A stretch of DNA of 64,000 bases from Pueraria montana var. lobata (GCA_026413185.1 CM048653.1:79593108-79657107), one strand, 5' to 3'. Counted from the stretch's first letter, positions 40,974-55,121 are shown. Numbers and translations: made by a program. The notes: generated from the letters alone by a model not told the origin.

Positions 40974-43429
40974 GCTCGGAGCACTTTTCAGTTTTGAGGT
41001 CCGTCGTGTCCAGTGGTCAAATTTTGCTTCCAGTTGTGCATTTTCCGCACATGGTGTAATTTTCGCGCGAAAAGAAGAGTTTTGGGTTTTGGTGCCCCAT
41101 GATCCCTGGTACATTCTTATGCATTAAAATCCATAATGCTCGGAGCACTTTTCATTTTTGAGGTTCGTGGTGCCCCGTGGTCCAATTTTAGTGCCAGTGG
41201 TGCATTTTCGGCCATTTGTGCAATTTCCGTGCAAAAATAAGAGTTTTGGGTTTTGGTGCCCATGATCCCTGGAGCATTCTTATGCATAAAATACCATAAT
41301 GCTCGGAGCACTTTTCAGTTTTGAGGTCCGTGTTTCGCCGTGGTCCAATTTTCGTGCCGGTGGTGCATTTTCGGCCATTTGTACAATTTTCGTGCGAAAA
41401 TAATACAATTGGGGTTAGGTGCCCCGTTATCCCTGTTGCATTCTTGTGCATAAAAAACCATAATGCTCGGAGCACATTTCAGTTTTGAGGTCCGTGGTGT
41501 CCAGTGGTCATAATTTGGTGCCTCGAGGTGCATTTTTGGCCCATAGTGTAATTTCCGTGCCCAAATAAGACTTTTGGGTTTTGGTGCTCCGTGATCCTTG
41601 GGGCATTCTTATGCGTAAAATACCATAATTATCGGAGCACTTTTCAGTTTTGAGGTTTGTGGTGCCCCGTGGTCCAATTTTGGTGCCCGTGGTGCATTTT
41701 CGGCCCATTGCGCAATTTTCGTGCGAAAATAAGACTTTTGGGTTTTGGTTCCCCGTGATCCCTGCTGCATTCTTATAGATAAAAAACCAGAATAATCAGA
41801 GAACTTTTTAGTTTTGAGGTCCGTCGTGTCTAGTGGTCCAATTTTGGTACCCGTGGTGCATTTTCGGCCCATTGTGTAATTTTCGTGCGAAAATAAGACT
41901 TTTGGGTTTTGGTGCCCCGTGATCCCTGGTGCATTCTTATGCATAAAAATCCATAATGCTCAGAGCACTTTTCAGTTTTGAGGTTCGTGGTGTCCGGTGG
42001 TCATATTTTGCTGCCCGTGGTTCTTTTTCGGCACATGGTGCAATTTTCGTGCGAAAATAAGACTTTTGGGTTTTGCTGCCCCGTGATCCCTGGTGCATTC
42101 TTATGCATGAAAATCCATAATTCTCGAAGCCATTTTCAGTTTTGAAGTCCGTGGTTCCCCGTGGTCCAATTTTGGTGTCAGTGGTGTATTTTCGGCCATT
42201 TGTGCAATTTTTGTGCGAAAATAAGACTTATGGGTTTTCGTACCCAGTGATCCCTGGAGCATTCTTATGCATAAAAAACCATAATGCTCGGAGCACTTTT
42301 CAGTTTTGAGCTCCTTGATGCCCGCTGGTCCAATTTTCGTGCTGGTGGTGTATTTTTGGCCATTTGTGCAATTTTCGTGCGAAAATAAGATTTTGGGTTT
42401 TGGTGCCCCGTGATTCTTGGTTCATTCTTATGCAAAAAAAACCAAATGGTCGTAGCACTTTTCGGTTTTCAGGTTTGTGGTGTCCAGTGGTCATATTTTG
42501 CTGCTCGTGGTGCATTTTCTGCCCATTGTGCAATTTTCGTGCGAAAATAAGACTTTTGGGATTTGGGGCCCCGTGATCCTTGGTATGCTCATATACATAA
42601 AAAAATAAAATGCTTGGAGCACTTTTCAGTTTTGAGGTCCGTAGTGTCCAGTGGTCAAATTTTGCTTCCCGTGGTGCATTTTCTGCACATGGTACAATTT
42701 TCGTGCGAAAATAAGACTTTTGGGTTTTGGTGCCCCGTGATCCCTGGTGCATTCTTATGCATGAAAATCCATAATGCTCGGAGCACTTTTCGATTTTGAG
42801 GTCCGAGGTGCCCCGTGGTCCAATTTTGGTGCCGGTGGTGTATTTTCAACCATTTATGCAATTTTCGTGCGAAAAAAAGACTTTTGGGTTTGGTACCCCG
42901 TGATCCTTGGAGCATTCCTATGCATAAAAAACCATAATGCTAGGAGCACTTTTCAATTTTGAGGTTCGTGTTGCCCCGTGGTCCAGTTTTCGTGCCGGTG
43001 GTGCATTTTCGGCCATTTGGGCAATTTTCGTGCGAAAATAAGACTTTGGGGGTTAGGTGCCCCGTGATCCCTGGTGCATTCTTATGCATAAAAAAACATA
43101 ATGCTCGAAGTACCTTTCTGTTTTGAGGTCCGTGGTGTCCAGTGGTCATATTTTGGTGCCTCGTCGTGCATTTTTGGCCCATGGTGCAATTTTCATGCCA
43201 AAATAAGACTTTTTGTGTTTAGGTGCCCCGTGATCCTTGGGGCATTCTTATCCATAAAAAACCATAATTGTTGGAGCACTTTTCAGTTTTGAGGTCCGAG
43301 GTGTCCCGTAGTCCAGTTTTGGTTCCCGGGGTGCATTTTCGGTACATTGTACAATGTTCGTGCCAAAATAAGACTTTTGGGTTTTTGTGCCCCGTAATGC
43401 CTGGTGCATTCTGGTGCATAAAAAATGGT

Positions 43430-45180
43430 AATGCTCGGAGTAATTTTTAGTTTTGAGGTCCATGGTGCCCCGAGGTCAAATTTTGGTGACCCATGTTACA
43501 TTTTTAGCTCATGGTGCAATTTTCGTGCCAAAATAAGACTTTTGGGTTTTGCTACCCTATGATCCTTGGGGAATTCTTATGCATAAAAATGCATAATGCT
43601 TGGAACACTTTTCAGTTTTGAGGTCCGTGGTGCCCCGTGGTCCAATTTTGGTGTCGGTGGTGCATTGTCGGCCATTTGTGCAATTTTCGTGCGTAAATAA
43701 GTCTTTTGAGTTTCGGTGCCCCGTGATCCCTGGTGCATTCTTATGCATAAAAAACCATAATGCTCAGAGCACTTTTCAGTTGTGAGGTCCGAGGTGTCCC
43801 GTGGTCCAATTTAGTGCCAGTTGTGCATTTTCGGCCCATTGCGCAATTTTCGTACGAAAATAAGGGTTTTTGGTTTTGGTGCCCCGTGATCCCTGGTGCA
43901 TTCTGATGCATAAAAAATGGTAATGCTCAGAGACATTTTCAGCTTTGAGGTCCGTGGTGGCCCGAGGTCAAATTTTGGTGCCCCCATGGTACATTTTTAG
44001 CTCATGGTGCAACTTTCGTGCCAAAATAAGACTTTTGGATTTTGCTGCCCTATGATCCTTGGGGAATTCTTATGCATAAAAATGCATGATGCTCGGAGCA
44101 CTTTTCAGTTTTGAGGTCCGTGGTGCCCCGTGGTCCAATTTTGGTGTCGGTGGTGCATTGTCGGCCATTTGTGCAATTTTTGTGCGTAAATAAGACTTTT
44201 GGGTTTCGGTCCCCCGTGATCCCTGGTGCATTCGTAAGCATAAAAAACCATAATGCTCGCAACACTTTTCAGTTTTCAAGTCTGTGGTGCTCTGTGGTCC
44301 AATTTTGGTGCCGGTGGTGCATTTTCGGCCATTTGTCCAATTTTCGTGCGAATATAAGACTTTTGGGTTTTGGTACCCTGTGATCCCTGGTGCATTCTTA
44401 TGCATAAAAAACCATAATGCTTGGAGCACTTTTCAGTTTTGAGGTCCGAGGTACCCCGTGGTCCAATTTTGGTGTCCGTGGTGCATTTTCGTCCCATTGT
44501 GCAATTTTCGTGCGAAAATAAGACTCTTTGGTTTTAGTGCCCCGTGATCCCTAGTGCATTCTTTATACATAAAAAACCATAATGCATGGAGTACTTTCCA
44601 ATTTTGAGGTCCGTGCTGTCTAGTGGTCAAATTTTGCTTCCCATGGAGCAATTTTCGTGCAAAAATAAGACCTTTGCAATTTGGTGCCCCGTGATACCTG
44701 GTGCATTCTTATGCATAAAAAACCATAATGCTCGAACACTTTTTAGTCTTGAGGTCTGTGCTGCTTCGTGGTCCAATTTTGGTGCTGGTGGTGCATGTTT
44801 GGCAATTTGTGCAATTTTCTACGAATATAAGACTTTTGGGTTTTGGTTTCCCGTGATCCCTGCTGCATTCTTATGCATAAAAAACCATAATTCTCGGAGC
44901 ACTTTTCAGTTTTGAGGTCCGTGGTGCCCCGTGGTCCAATTTTGGTGCCGGTGGTGCATTTTCGGCCCATTGCGCAATTTTCATGCGAAAATAAGACTTT
45001 TGGGTTTTGGTACCCCGTGATCCCTGGTGCATTCTAATGCATAAAAAATGGTAATGCTCGGAGAAATTTTCAGTTTTGAGGTTCGTGGTGCCCCGAGGTC
45101 AAATTTTGGTGCCCCATGGTACATTTTTAGCTCATGGTGCAACTTTTGGGTTTTGCTGCCCTATGATCCTTGGGGAATTC
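43430..45180 (+). repeat. Repeated ~492-bp (3-monomer) block
   Basis: A monomer variant with CCCGAGGTCAAATTTTGGTG and ACATTTTTAGCTCATGG occurs at ~43460, ~43950 and ~45080. Each is followed by a monomer with CTATGATCCTTGGGGAATTC. The first two are 3 monomers apart and the third about 7 monomers further on. In the third copy a short deletion fuses CAACTTT directly to TGGGTTTTG (~45141). Confidence 0.75.
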
Positions 45181-48100
45181 TTATGCATAAAAATGCATGA
45201 TGCTCAGAGCACTTATAAGTTTTGAGGTCCGTGGTGTCAAGTGGTCAAATTTTGCTTCCCGTGGTGCATTTTCGGCCATTTGTGAAATTTTCGTGCAAAA
45301 AGAAGACTTTTGGGTTTTGGTGCCCCATGATCCCTGGTGCATTCTTATGGATAAAAAACCATAATGCTCGCAACACTTTTCAGTTTTCAGGTCCGTGGTG
45401 CTCCGTGGTCCAATTTTGGTGCCTGTCGTGCATTTTCGGCCATTTTTCCAATTTTCGTGCGAAAATAAGACTTTTGGGTTTTGGTACCCTGTGATCCCTG
45501 GTGCATTCTTATGCATAAAAAACCATAATGCTCGAAGCACTTTTCAGTTTTGAGGTCCGAGGTGCCCCGTGGTCCAATTTTGGTGCCTGTGGTGCATTTT
45601 CTTCCCATTGTGCAATTTTCGTGCGAAAATAAAACTCTTTGGTTTTGGTGCCCCGTGATCCCTAGTGCATTCTTTATACATCAAAAACCATAATGCATGG
45701 AGTACTTTCCAGTTTTGAGGCCGTGGTGTCCAGTGGTCAAATTTTGCTTCCCATGGTGCAATTTTCGTACGAAAATAAGACCTTTGGGTTTTGGTGCCCC
45801 GTGATACCTGGTGCATTCTTATGCATAAAAAACCATAATGCTTGAACACTTTTCAGTCTTGAGGTCCTTGGTGCTCCGTGGTCCAATTTTGGTGTCGGTG
45901 GTGCATTGTCAGCCACTTGTGCAATTTTCGTGCATAAATAAGACTTTTGGGTTTCGGTGCCCCGTGATCCCTGGTGCATTCTTATGCATAAAAAACCATA
46001 ATGCTCGCAGCACTTTTCAGTTTTAAGGTCCGTGGTGTCCAGTGGTCAAATTTTGCTTCCCGCGGTGCATTTTCGGCCATTTGTGAAATTTTCGTGCGAA
46101 AATAAGACTTTTGGGTTTTGGTGCCCCGTGATCCCTGGTGATTTATTATACATAAAAAACCATCATGCTCAAAGCACTTTATAGTCTTGAGGTTCGTGGT
46201 GCTCCGTGGTCCAATTTTGGTGCTGGTGGTGCATTTTCGGCCATTTGTGCAATTTTCGTACGAAAATAAGACTTTTGGATTTTGGTGCCATGTGATCCCT
46301 GGTGCATTCTTATGCATAAAAAACCATAATCCTCATAGCACTTTTCAGTTTTGAGGTCTGTGTAGCCCCGTGGTCCAATTTTAGTGCTGGTGGTGCATTT
46401 TCGTCCTATTGTGCAATTTTCCTGTGAAAATAAGACTTTTGGGTTTTGGTGCCCCGTGATCCTTGGTGCATTCTTATTCATAAAAAAACTATAATGCTCA
46501 TAGCACTTTTCAGTTTTGAGTTCCGTAGTGCCCCGTGGTCCAATTTTGGTGCCGGTGGTGCATTTCAGCCATTTGTGCAATTTTCATGCGAAAATAAGTC
46601 TTTTGGATTTTGGTGACCATTGATCCCTGATGCATTCTTATGCATAAAAAACCATAATGCTCGGAGCATTTTTCAGTTTTGAGGTCCCTCTTGCCTGGTG
46701 GTCCAATTTTGGTGCCCGTGGTACATTTTCGGCCCATTGTGCTATTTTCGTGTGAAAATAAGACTTTTGGACTTTGGTGCCCCGTTATCCCTAGTGCATT
46801 CTTATACATGAAAAACCATAATACTTGGAGCACTTTTCAGTTTTGAGGTCCGTGGTGTCCAGTGGTCCAATTTTTATGCCCTGTGGTGCATTTCCAACCC
46901 ATTTTGCAACTTTCGTACGAAAATAAGACTTATGGGTTTTCGTCCCCCGTGATCCCTGGTGCATTCTTACCCATAAAAAACTATAATGCTCAGAGAACTT
47001 TTCAGCGTTGAGTTCCGTGGTGTCCCGTGGTCCAATTTTGGTGCCGGTGGTGCATTTTCAGCCATTTGTGCAATTTTCGTGCGAAAATATGACTTTTGGG
47101 TTTCGGTGCCCCGTGATCCCTGGTGCATTCTTTTGCATAAAAGATCATAATTCTTGAAGCACTTTTCAGTTTTGAGGTCCGAGGTGCCCCATGGTCTAAT
47201 TTTGATGCCCGTGGTGCATTTTCGGCCAATTGTGCAATTTTCGTGCGAAAATAAGACTTTTGGGTTTTGGTGCCTCGTGATCCCTGGTGCATTGTTATAC
47301 ATAAAAAACTAGAATGCTCATAGCACTTTTCAGTTTTGAGGTTCGTGGTGTCCAGTGCTCAAAATTTGGTGCCCGTGGGGCATTTTCGGCAGATGTTGCA
47401 ATTTTTGTACAAAAATAAGACTTTCGGGATTTTGTGGCCCGTGATCCATGCTGCATTCTTATGCATAAAAAACCATAATGCTCATAGCACGTTTCAGTTT
47501 TGAGGTCTGAGGGGCCCTGTGATCCAATTTTGGTGCCCGTGGTGCATTTTTGGCCCATCGTACAATTTTCATGCGAAAATAAGACTTTTGGGTTTTGGTG
47601 CCCCGTGATCTCTGGTGCATTCTTATACATAAAAAACCATAATGCTCAGAGCACTTTTCAGTTTTGAGGTTCGTGGTGTCCAGTGGTCAAATTTTGGTGC
47701 TCGTGGTGCATTTTCAGCACATGGTGCAATTTTGTAAATAGAAGATTTTTTGGTTTTGGTGCCCCGTGAACCCTGGTACATTCTTATGCATAAAAAACCA
47801 TGTTCCTCGAAGCACTTTTCCGTTTCGAGGTTCGTGTTGCCCCGTGGTCCAATTTTGGTGCCCGTGGTGGATTTTCTGCCCATTGTGCAATTTTCGTGCG
47901 AAAATAAGACTTTTGGGTTTTGGTGCCCCATGATCCCTGATGCATTCATATACATAAAAAACCATAATGCTCAAAGCATTTTTCAGTTTTGAGGTCTATG
48001 GTGTGCAGTTTTCAGTTTTGAGGTCCGAGGTACCCTGTGGTCCAATTTTGGTGCTCGTGGTGCATTTTCGGCCCATTGTGCAATTTTCATGCGAAAATAG

Positions 48101-49279
48101 GACTTTTGGGTTTAGGTGCCCCATGATCCCTGGTGCATTCTTATGCATTAAAAACCATAATGCTTGGAGCACTTTTCAGTTTTGAGGTCCGAGGTGCCCC
48201 GTTGCCCTATATTGGTGCCTGTGGTGCATTTTCGGCCAAATGTACAATTTCGTGCGAAAATAAGACTTATGGGTTTTGGTGCCCCGTGGTCCCTGGTGCA
48301 TTCTTATGCATAAAAAACCATAATGCTTGGTGCACTTTTCAGTTTTGAGGTATGAGATGTCCCATGGTCCAATTTTGGTGCCCGTGGTGCATTTTCGGCC
48401 CATTGTGTAAATTTCGTGCGAAAATAACACTTTGGGTTTTGGTGCCCCGTGATCCCTGGTGCATTCTTATGCATAAAAACTATAATGCTCATTGCACTTT
48501 TCAGTTTTGAGGTCCGTGGTGCCCCGTGGTCCAATTTTGGTGGTAGTGGCGCATTTTCGGCCATTTGTGCAAATTTTGTGCAAAATTAAGACTTTTGGAT
48601 TTTGATGCCCCGTGATCCCTGGTGCATTCTTATGCATTAAAAACCATAATGCTCGGAGTACTTTTCAGTTTTGAGGTCCGTGTTACCCGTGGTCCAATTT
48701 TGGTGCCTGTCGTACATTTACGGCCCATTGTGCTATTTTTGTGAGAAAATAAGACTTTTTGGGTTTTGGTGCATCGTGATCCCTAGTGCATTCTTATACA
48801 TAAAAAACCATAATGCTTGGAGCACTTTTTATTTTTGAGGTCCGTGGTGTCCAGTGGTCAAATTTTGGTCCCCGCGGTGCATTTTCGGCACATGGTGCAA
48901 TTTTCTTGCGAAAATAAGAGTTTTGGATTTTGGTGCCCCGTAATCCCTGGTGCTTTCTTATGCATACAAAACTATAATGCTCATGGGACTTTTCAGTTTT
49001 GAGGTCCGTGGTGCCCCGTGGTCCAATTTTGGTGAAGGTGGTGCATTTTCGGCCATATATGCAATTTTCATGCGAAAATAAGACTATTGGGTTTTGGTGC
49101 CCTGTGATCCCTGGTGCATTCCTATACATAAAAAACCATGATGCTTGGAGCTCTTTTCAGGTTTGCGGTCCGTGGTGTCCAGTGGTCCAATTTTGGTGCC
49201 CCGTGGTGCATTTTTGGCCCAGGGTGCAATTTCCGTGCCAAAATAAGACTTTTGGGTTTTGGTGCCATGTGATCCTTCA

Positions 49280-50640
49280 GGCATTCTGATGCATAAAAAA
49301 CCATAATGGTCGAAGCACTTTTCAGTTTTGAGGTCCGTGGTGCCCCGTGGTCCAATTTTAGTGCCCGTGGTTGATTTTCCGCACATGGTGCAATTTTCGT
49401 GCCAAAATAAGACTTTTGGGTTTTGGAGCCCCGTGATCCTTGGAGTTTCCTTATGCATCAAAAACTATAATGCCTAGAGCACTTTTCAGTTTTGAGGTCC
49501 GTGGTGCCCCATGGTCCAATTTCGATCCCCATGGTGTATTTTCGGCCTATTATGCAATTTTCGTGCCAAAATAAGACTTTTGGGTTTTGGTGCCCCATGA
49601 TCCTTGGGGCATTCTGATGCATAAAAAACCATAGTGCTCGGATAACTTTTCAGTATTGAGGTCCGCGGTGCCCCGAGGTCCAATTTTGGTGCCCATGGTG
49701 CATTTTCGCCACCGGTGCAATTTTTGTGCCAAAATAAGACTTTTGGGTTTTGGTGCCCCGTAATCCCTTATGCATTGTTATGCATAAAAAACCATTATGC
49801 TTGGAGCCCTTTTCAATTTTGAGGTACGTGATGTCTAGTGGTCCAATTTTGGTGCCCCGTGGTGCATTTTTGGCCCATGGTGCAATTTTCCTGCCAAAAT
49901 AAGACTTTTGGTTTTTGGTGCCCTGTGATCTTTGGTGCATCCTTATGCATAAAAAACCATAGTGCTCAAATAACTTTTCAGTATTGAGGTCTGTGGTGCC
50001 CCGAGGTCCAATTTTGGTGCCCATGGTTCATTTTCTACACCGCTGCAATTTTTGTGCCAAAATAAGACTTTTGGGTTTTGGTGCCTCGTGATCCCTTGTG
50101 CATTCTTATGCATAAAAGACCATAATGCTTGGATCACTTTTCAGTTTTGAAGTACGTGATGTCTGGTGGTCCAACTTTGGTGCCCCGTGGTGCATTTTTG
50201 GCCCATGGTGCAATTTTCGTGTCAAAATAAGACTTTTGGGTTTTGGTGCCCCGTGATCCCTAGTGCATTCTTATGCATAGAAAACCATAATGCTTGGAGC
50301 ACTTTTCAGTTTTGACGTACGTGGTGTCCAGTGGTTTAATTTTGGTGCCCCGTGGTGCATTTTTGACCCATGGTGCAATTTTCGTGCCAAAATAAGACTT
50401 TTGGGTTTTGGTGCCCCGTGATCCTTCGGGCATTCTGATGCATAAAAAACCATAATGGTCGAAGCACTTTTCAGTTTTGAGGTCCGTGGTGCCCCGTGGT
50501 CCAATTTTAGTGCCCGTGGTTGATTTTCCGCACATGGTGCAATTTTCGTGCCAAAATAAGACTTTTGGGTTTTGGAGCCCCGTGATCCTTGGAGTCTCCC
50601 TATGCATCAAAAACCATAATGCTTGGAGCACTTTTCAGTT
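49280..50640 (+). repeat. Higher-order repeat, ~1149 bp (7 monomers)
   Basis: CCATAATGGTCGAAGCAC at 49301 recurs at 50450 (offset 1149). Both are followed by the same CCCGTGGTTGATTTTCC and TTTTGGAGCCCCGTGATCC monomer. The spacing equals the 7-mer spacing seen at 6-8 kb and 9-11.7 kb. Confidence 0.75.
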
Positions 50641-52399
50641 TTGAGGTCCGTGGTGCCCCATGGTCCAATTTCGATCCCCATGGTGTATTTTCGTGCCAAA
50701 ATAAGACTTTTGGGTTTTGGTGCCCCGTGATCCCAGGTGCATCCTTATGCATAAAAAACCATTATGCTCGGAACACTTTTCAGTTTTGAGGTTCGTGGTG
50801 CCCCGTGGTCCAACTTTGGTGCTCGTGGTGCATTTTCTGCACCTGGTGCAATTTTCGTGCCAAAAATAAGACTTTTGGATTTTGGTGCCCCGTGATACTT
50901 GGTGCATCCTTATGCATAAAAAACCATAATTCTTAGAGCACTTTTCAGTTTTGAGGTCCGTGGCACCCCGTGGTCCAATTTTTGTGCCAGTGGTGCATTT
51001 TCGGCCTATTATGCTATTTTCGTGCCAAAATAAGACTTTCTGGTTTTGGTGCCCCATGATCCTTCGGGTAACCTTATGCATAAAAAACAATAATGCTCAA
51101 AGTACTTTTTGGGTTTGAGGTCCGTGATGCCCAGTGGTCCAATTTTGGTGCCCGTGGTGCATTTTCGCCCAATTGTTTTGTGCGAAAATAAGACTTTTGG
51201 GTTTTGGTGCCCCATGATCCCAGTGCATCCTTATGTATAAAATCCATAATGCTCGGAACACTTTTAATTTTTGAGGTTCGTGGTGCCTTGTGGACCCATT
51301 TTTGTGCCCCTTGGGCATGTTCGTCCCATGGTGCAATTTTCGTGCCAAAATAAGACTTTTCGATTTTGGTGCCCCGTGATCCCTGGTGCATCCTTATGCA
51401 TAAAAAACCATAATGCTCATAGCACTTTTTAGTTTTGAGGTCCGTGGTGCACCGTGGTCCAATTTTGGTGCCGATGGTGCATTTACGCCCATTTGTGCAA
51501 TTTTCATGCGAAAATAAGACTTTTGGATTTTGGTGCCCCGTGATCCCTAGTGCATTCTTATGCATAAAAAACCATAATGCTCTAAGCACGTGTTAGTTTT
51601 GAGGTCTGTGGTGCCCCGTGATAGAATTTTGGTGCTCGTGGAGCATTTTCGTACATGGTCCAATTTTTGTGCTTCGTGGTGCATTTTTTGATCATTGTGC
51701 AATTTTCATGCAAAAAGAAGACTTTTGGGTTTTGGTGCCCCGTGATCTCTGGTGGATTCTTATGCATAAAAAACCATCAAGCTCGGCGCACTTTTCAATT
51801 TTGAGGTTCGTGCTTCCCCGTGTTCCAATTTTGTTGCCCGTTGGGCATTTTCAACCCATTGTGCAATTTTTGTCCCAAAATAAGACTTTTGGGTTTGGTG
51901 CCCTATGATCCTTGGAGCATCCTTGTGCATAAAAAACCATAATGCTCAGAGCACTTTTCAGGTTTGAGGTTCGTGGTGCCCCGTGGTCCAATTTTTGTGC
52001 CCGTGGTGCATGTTCAGCCCATGGTACAATTTTCGTGCCAAAATAAGACTTCCGGGTTTTGGTGCCCCATGATCCCTGGTGCATTCTTATGCATAATAAA
52101 CCATAATGCTCGAAGCACTTTTCAGTTTTGAGGTACGTGGTGTCCAGTGGTCTAATTTTGGTGCCCCGTGGTGCATTTTTGGCACATGGTGTAATTTTTG
52201 TGCCAAAATAAGACTTTTGGGTTTTTGTGCCCCATGATCCCTGGGGCATTCTTATGCATAAAAAACCATAATGCTCGGAACACTTTTCAGTTTTGAGGTT
52301 CGTGGTGCCCCGTGGTCCAATTTTGGTTCTCGTGGTGCATTTTTGGCCCATTATGCAATTTTCGTGCCAAAATAAGACTTTTGGGTTTTGATGCCCCAT

Positions 52400-53272
52400 G
52401 ATCCTTGCAACATCCTTATGCATAAAAAACCATAATGCTTGGAGAACTTTTCATTATTGAGGGTCGTGGTGCGTTGTGGTCCAATTTTTGTGCCCGTGGT
52501 GCATTTTCGACATTGGTGCAATTTTCTTGCCAAAATAAGACTTTTGGGTTTTGGTGCTCGGTGATCCCTGGTGCATTCTTATGCATAAAAAACCATAATT
52601 CTTAGAGCACTTTTTAGTTTTAAGGTTCGTGGTGTCCAGTGGTCCAATTTTAGTGCCCCGTGGTGCATTTTTTGCCTGTGGTGCAATTTTTGTGCCAAAA
52701 TAAGACTTTGGGTTTTGGCGCCTAGTGATCCCTGGGACATTGTTATGCATAAAAGAAAATAATGGTCGATGCACTTTTCAGTTTTGAGGTCCGTGGTGCC
52801 ACGTGGTCCAATTTTGGTGCTCGTGGTGGATTTTCCGCACATGTTGCAATTTTCGTGCCAAAATAAGACTTTCCGATTTTGGAGCCCCGTGATCCTTGGT
52901 TCATCCTTAAGCATAAAAAACCATAATGCTCTGAGCACTTTTCAGTTTTGAGGTTTGTGGTTCCCCGTGGTCCAATTTTCGTGGCCATGGTGCATTTTCG
53001 GTCATTTGTGCAATTTTCGTGCGAAAATAAGACTTTTGGGTTTTGGTTCACCATGATCCCTAGTGCATTCTTATGCATAAAAAACCATAATGCTCGGAGC
53101 ACTTTTATGTTTTGAGGTCAGTGGTGCCCCATGTCCAATTTTGGTGCCCGTGGTGCATTTTCGGCCCATTATGCAATTTTCGTGTGAAAATAAGACTTTT
53201 GGGTTTTGGTTCCCCGTGATCCCTGGTGCATTCTTATGCATAAAAAACCATAATGCTCATAGCACTTTTCAA
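52400..53272 (+). repeat. Direct duplicate of ~60650-61530
   Basis: Monomers here match those at ~60650-61530 in order and orientation at an offset of ~8256. Shared rare features are TTCTTGCCAAAAT, a GGGACATTGTTATGCATAAA segment, a GTCGATGCACTTTTCAG or GTCAATGCACTTTTCAG junction and GTGGATTTTC followed by GCACATGTTGC. The duplicate lies immediately upstream of the left arm of the large inverted repeat. Confidence 0.75.
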
Positions 53273-54579
53273 TTTCGAGGTTCGTGGTGCCTCATGGTCC
53301 AATTATGGTACCGGTGGTGCATTTTCAGCCATTTGTGAAATATTTGTGCGAAAATAAGACTTTTGGGTTTTGGTGCTCCGTGATCTCCGATGCATTCTTA
53401 TGCATAAGAAACCATAATGCTCGGAGCACTTCTCAATTTTGAGGACCGTGGTGCCCCATGGTCCAATTTTGGTGCCCATGGTGAATTTTCGGCACAAGGT
53501 GTAATTGTCGTTCCAAAATAAGACTTTTGGGTTTTGCTGCCCCATGATCCCTTTTGCATTCTTATGCATAAAAAATCATAATGCTTGGAACACTTTTCAA
53601 TTTTGAGGTCCGTGGTGCCCTGTGGTCCAATTTTGGTGCCCGTGGTGCATTTTTGGCCCATTATGCAATTTTTGTGCCAAAATAAGACTTTTAGGTTTTG
53701 GTGCCCGGTGATCCCTGATGCATCCTTATGCATAAAAATCCATAATGCTGGGAGCAATTATCAGTCTTAAGGTCCGTGGAACCCCATGGTCCAATTTCGG
53801 TGCTGGTGGTGCATTCTCGACCATTTGTGCAATTATCGTGCGAAAATAACACTTTTGGTTTTGGTGCCTCGTGATCCCTGGTGCATTCTTTTGCATAGCA
53901 AACCATAATGCTGGGAGCAGTTTTATGTTTTGAGGTGTGTAGTGCCCCGTAGTCCAATTTTGGTGCTCGTGGTGCATTTTCAGCCCATTGTGCAATTTTC
54001 GTGCGAAAATAAGACTTTTGGGTTTTGGTGCCCCGTGATCCCTAATGCATTCATATACATAAAAAACCATAATGCTTGGAGCACTTTTCAGTTTTGAGGT
54101 CTGTGGTGTCTAGTGGTAAAATTTTCGTGCCCGTGGTGTATTTTCGGCACATAATGCAATTTTCTTGCCAAAATAAGACTTTTGTGCTTTGGAGCCCTGT
54201 GATCCTTGGTGCATCCTTATGCATAAAAAACCATAATTCTCAGAGCACTTTTCAGTTTTGAGGTCTGTGGTGCCCCGTGCTCCAATTTTTGTGCCTGTGG
54301 TGCATTTTCACCCCATTGTGCAATTTTCGTGCGAAAATAAGACTTTTTGGTTTTGGTGTCCCGTGATCCTTGATGGATTCTTAGGCATAAAAAACCATAA
54401 TGCTTGTAGCACTTTTCAGCTTTGAGGTTCGTGGTGCTCCGTGGTCCAATTTTGGTGCCCGTGGTCAATTTGGCACATGGTGAAATTTTCGTGCCAAAAT
54501 AAGAATTTTAGGTTTTGGTGCCCCGTGATCCCTGGTGCACCCTTATGAATAAAAAATCATAATGCTCTAAGCACTTTTC

Positions 54580-54625
54580 AGTTTTGATGTCCGTGGTTCC
54601 CCGTCATCCCTGGTGCATTCTTATG
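54580..54625 (+). repeat. Truncated monomer: sub-repeat a fused to sub-repeat c
   Basis: GTCCGTGGTTCCCCGTCATCC joins the first-half motif directly to the second-half CCCTGGTGCATTC, removing ~86 bp. The same truncated monomer is present in inverted form at ~62660-62680, so the event predates the inverted duplication. Confidence 0.8.
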
Positions 54626-55115
54626 CATAAAAAACCATCATGCTTGGAGCACTTTTCAAATTTGAGGTCCGTGGTGCCCCGTGGTCCAATTTTGGTGTCG
54701 GTGGGGCATTTTCGGCCATTTGTGCAATTTTCGTGCGAAAATAAGACTTTTGGGTTTTGGTGCCCCGTGATCCCTGGTGGATTCTTATATAAATAAAGAT
54801 AATGCTCATAGCACTTTTCAGTTTTGAGGTCTATGGTGTCCAGTGGACAAATTTTGGTGCCCGTGGTGCAATTTCGGCAGATGGTGCAATTTTCGTGCGA
54901 AAATAAGACTTTTGGGTTTTGGTACCCTATGATGCCTAGTGCATTCTTATGCATAAAAAACTATAATGCTCATAGCACTTTTCAGTTTTGAGGTCTATGG
55001 TGTCCAGTGGTCAAATTTTGGTGCCCGTGGTAAATTTTCGGCACATGGTGCAATTTTCGTGCCAAAATAAGACTTTTGGGTTTTGGTGCCCCGTGATCCT
55101 TGGTGCACCCTAATG

Positions 55116-55121
55116 GTAGAC
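55116..55121. other. Forward-to-inverted junction with short filler
   Basis: Forward monomer sequence ends at TGGTGCACCCTAATG (55115). Six bases, GTAGAC, match neither side. Inverted sequence then begins TTATGGTTTTTTATGC (55122). Confidence 0.75.

Larger units (their letters stand above)
1..55115 (+). repeat. Main satellite array, forward orientation, ~164-bp monomer
   Basis: Uninterrupted head-to-tail tandem array. Successive GAGGTCCG landmarks recur every 162-165 bp throughout. The by-eye consensus monomer is 164 bp, starts at GAGGTCCG and contains in order GGTGCCCCGTGGTCC, TTTTGGTGCCCGTGGTGC, the dyad TTTTCGTGCGAAAA, TTTTGGTGCCCCGTGATCC, the palindrome TTATGCATAA, an A5-A6 tract and GCACTTTTCAGTTTT. 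Neighbouring monomers differ at many sites, but blocks of several monomers are near-identical to other blocks. A ~160-180 bp unit is typical of plant and animal centromeric or pericentromeric satellites (family knowledge); a centromeric location is inference. No gene lies in this stretch. The array continues beyond position 1. Confidence 0.97.

Noticed and set aside
1..55115. CRISPR array
   Set aside because: The whole ~164-bp unit is repeated with graded divergence. There are no short conserved repeats separated by unrelated spacers.
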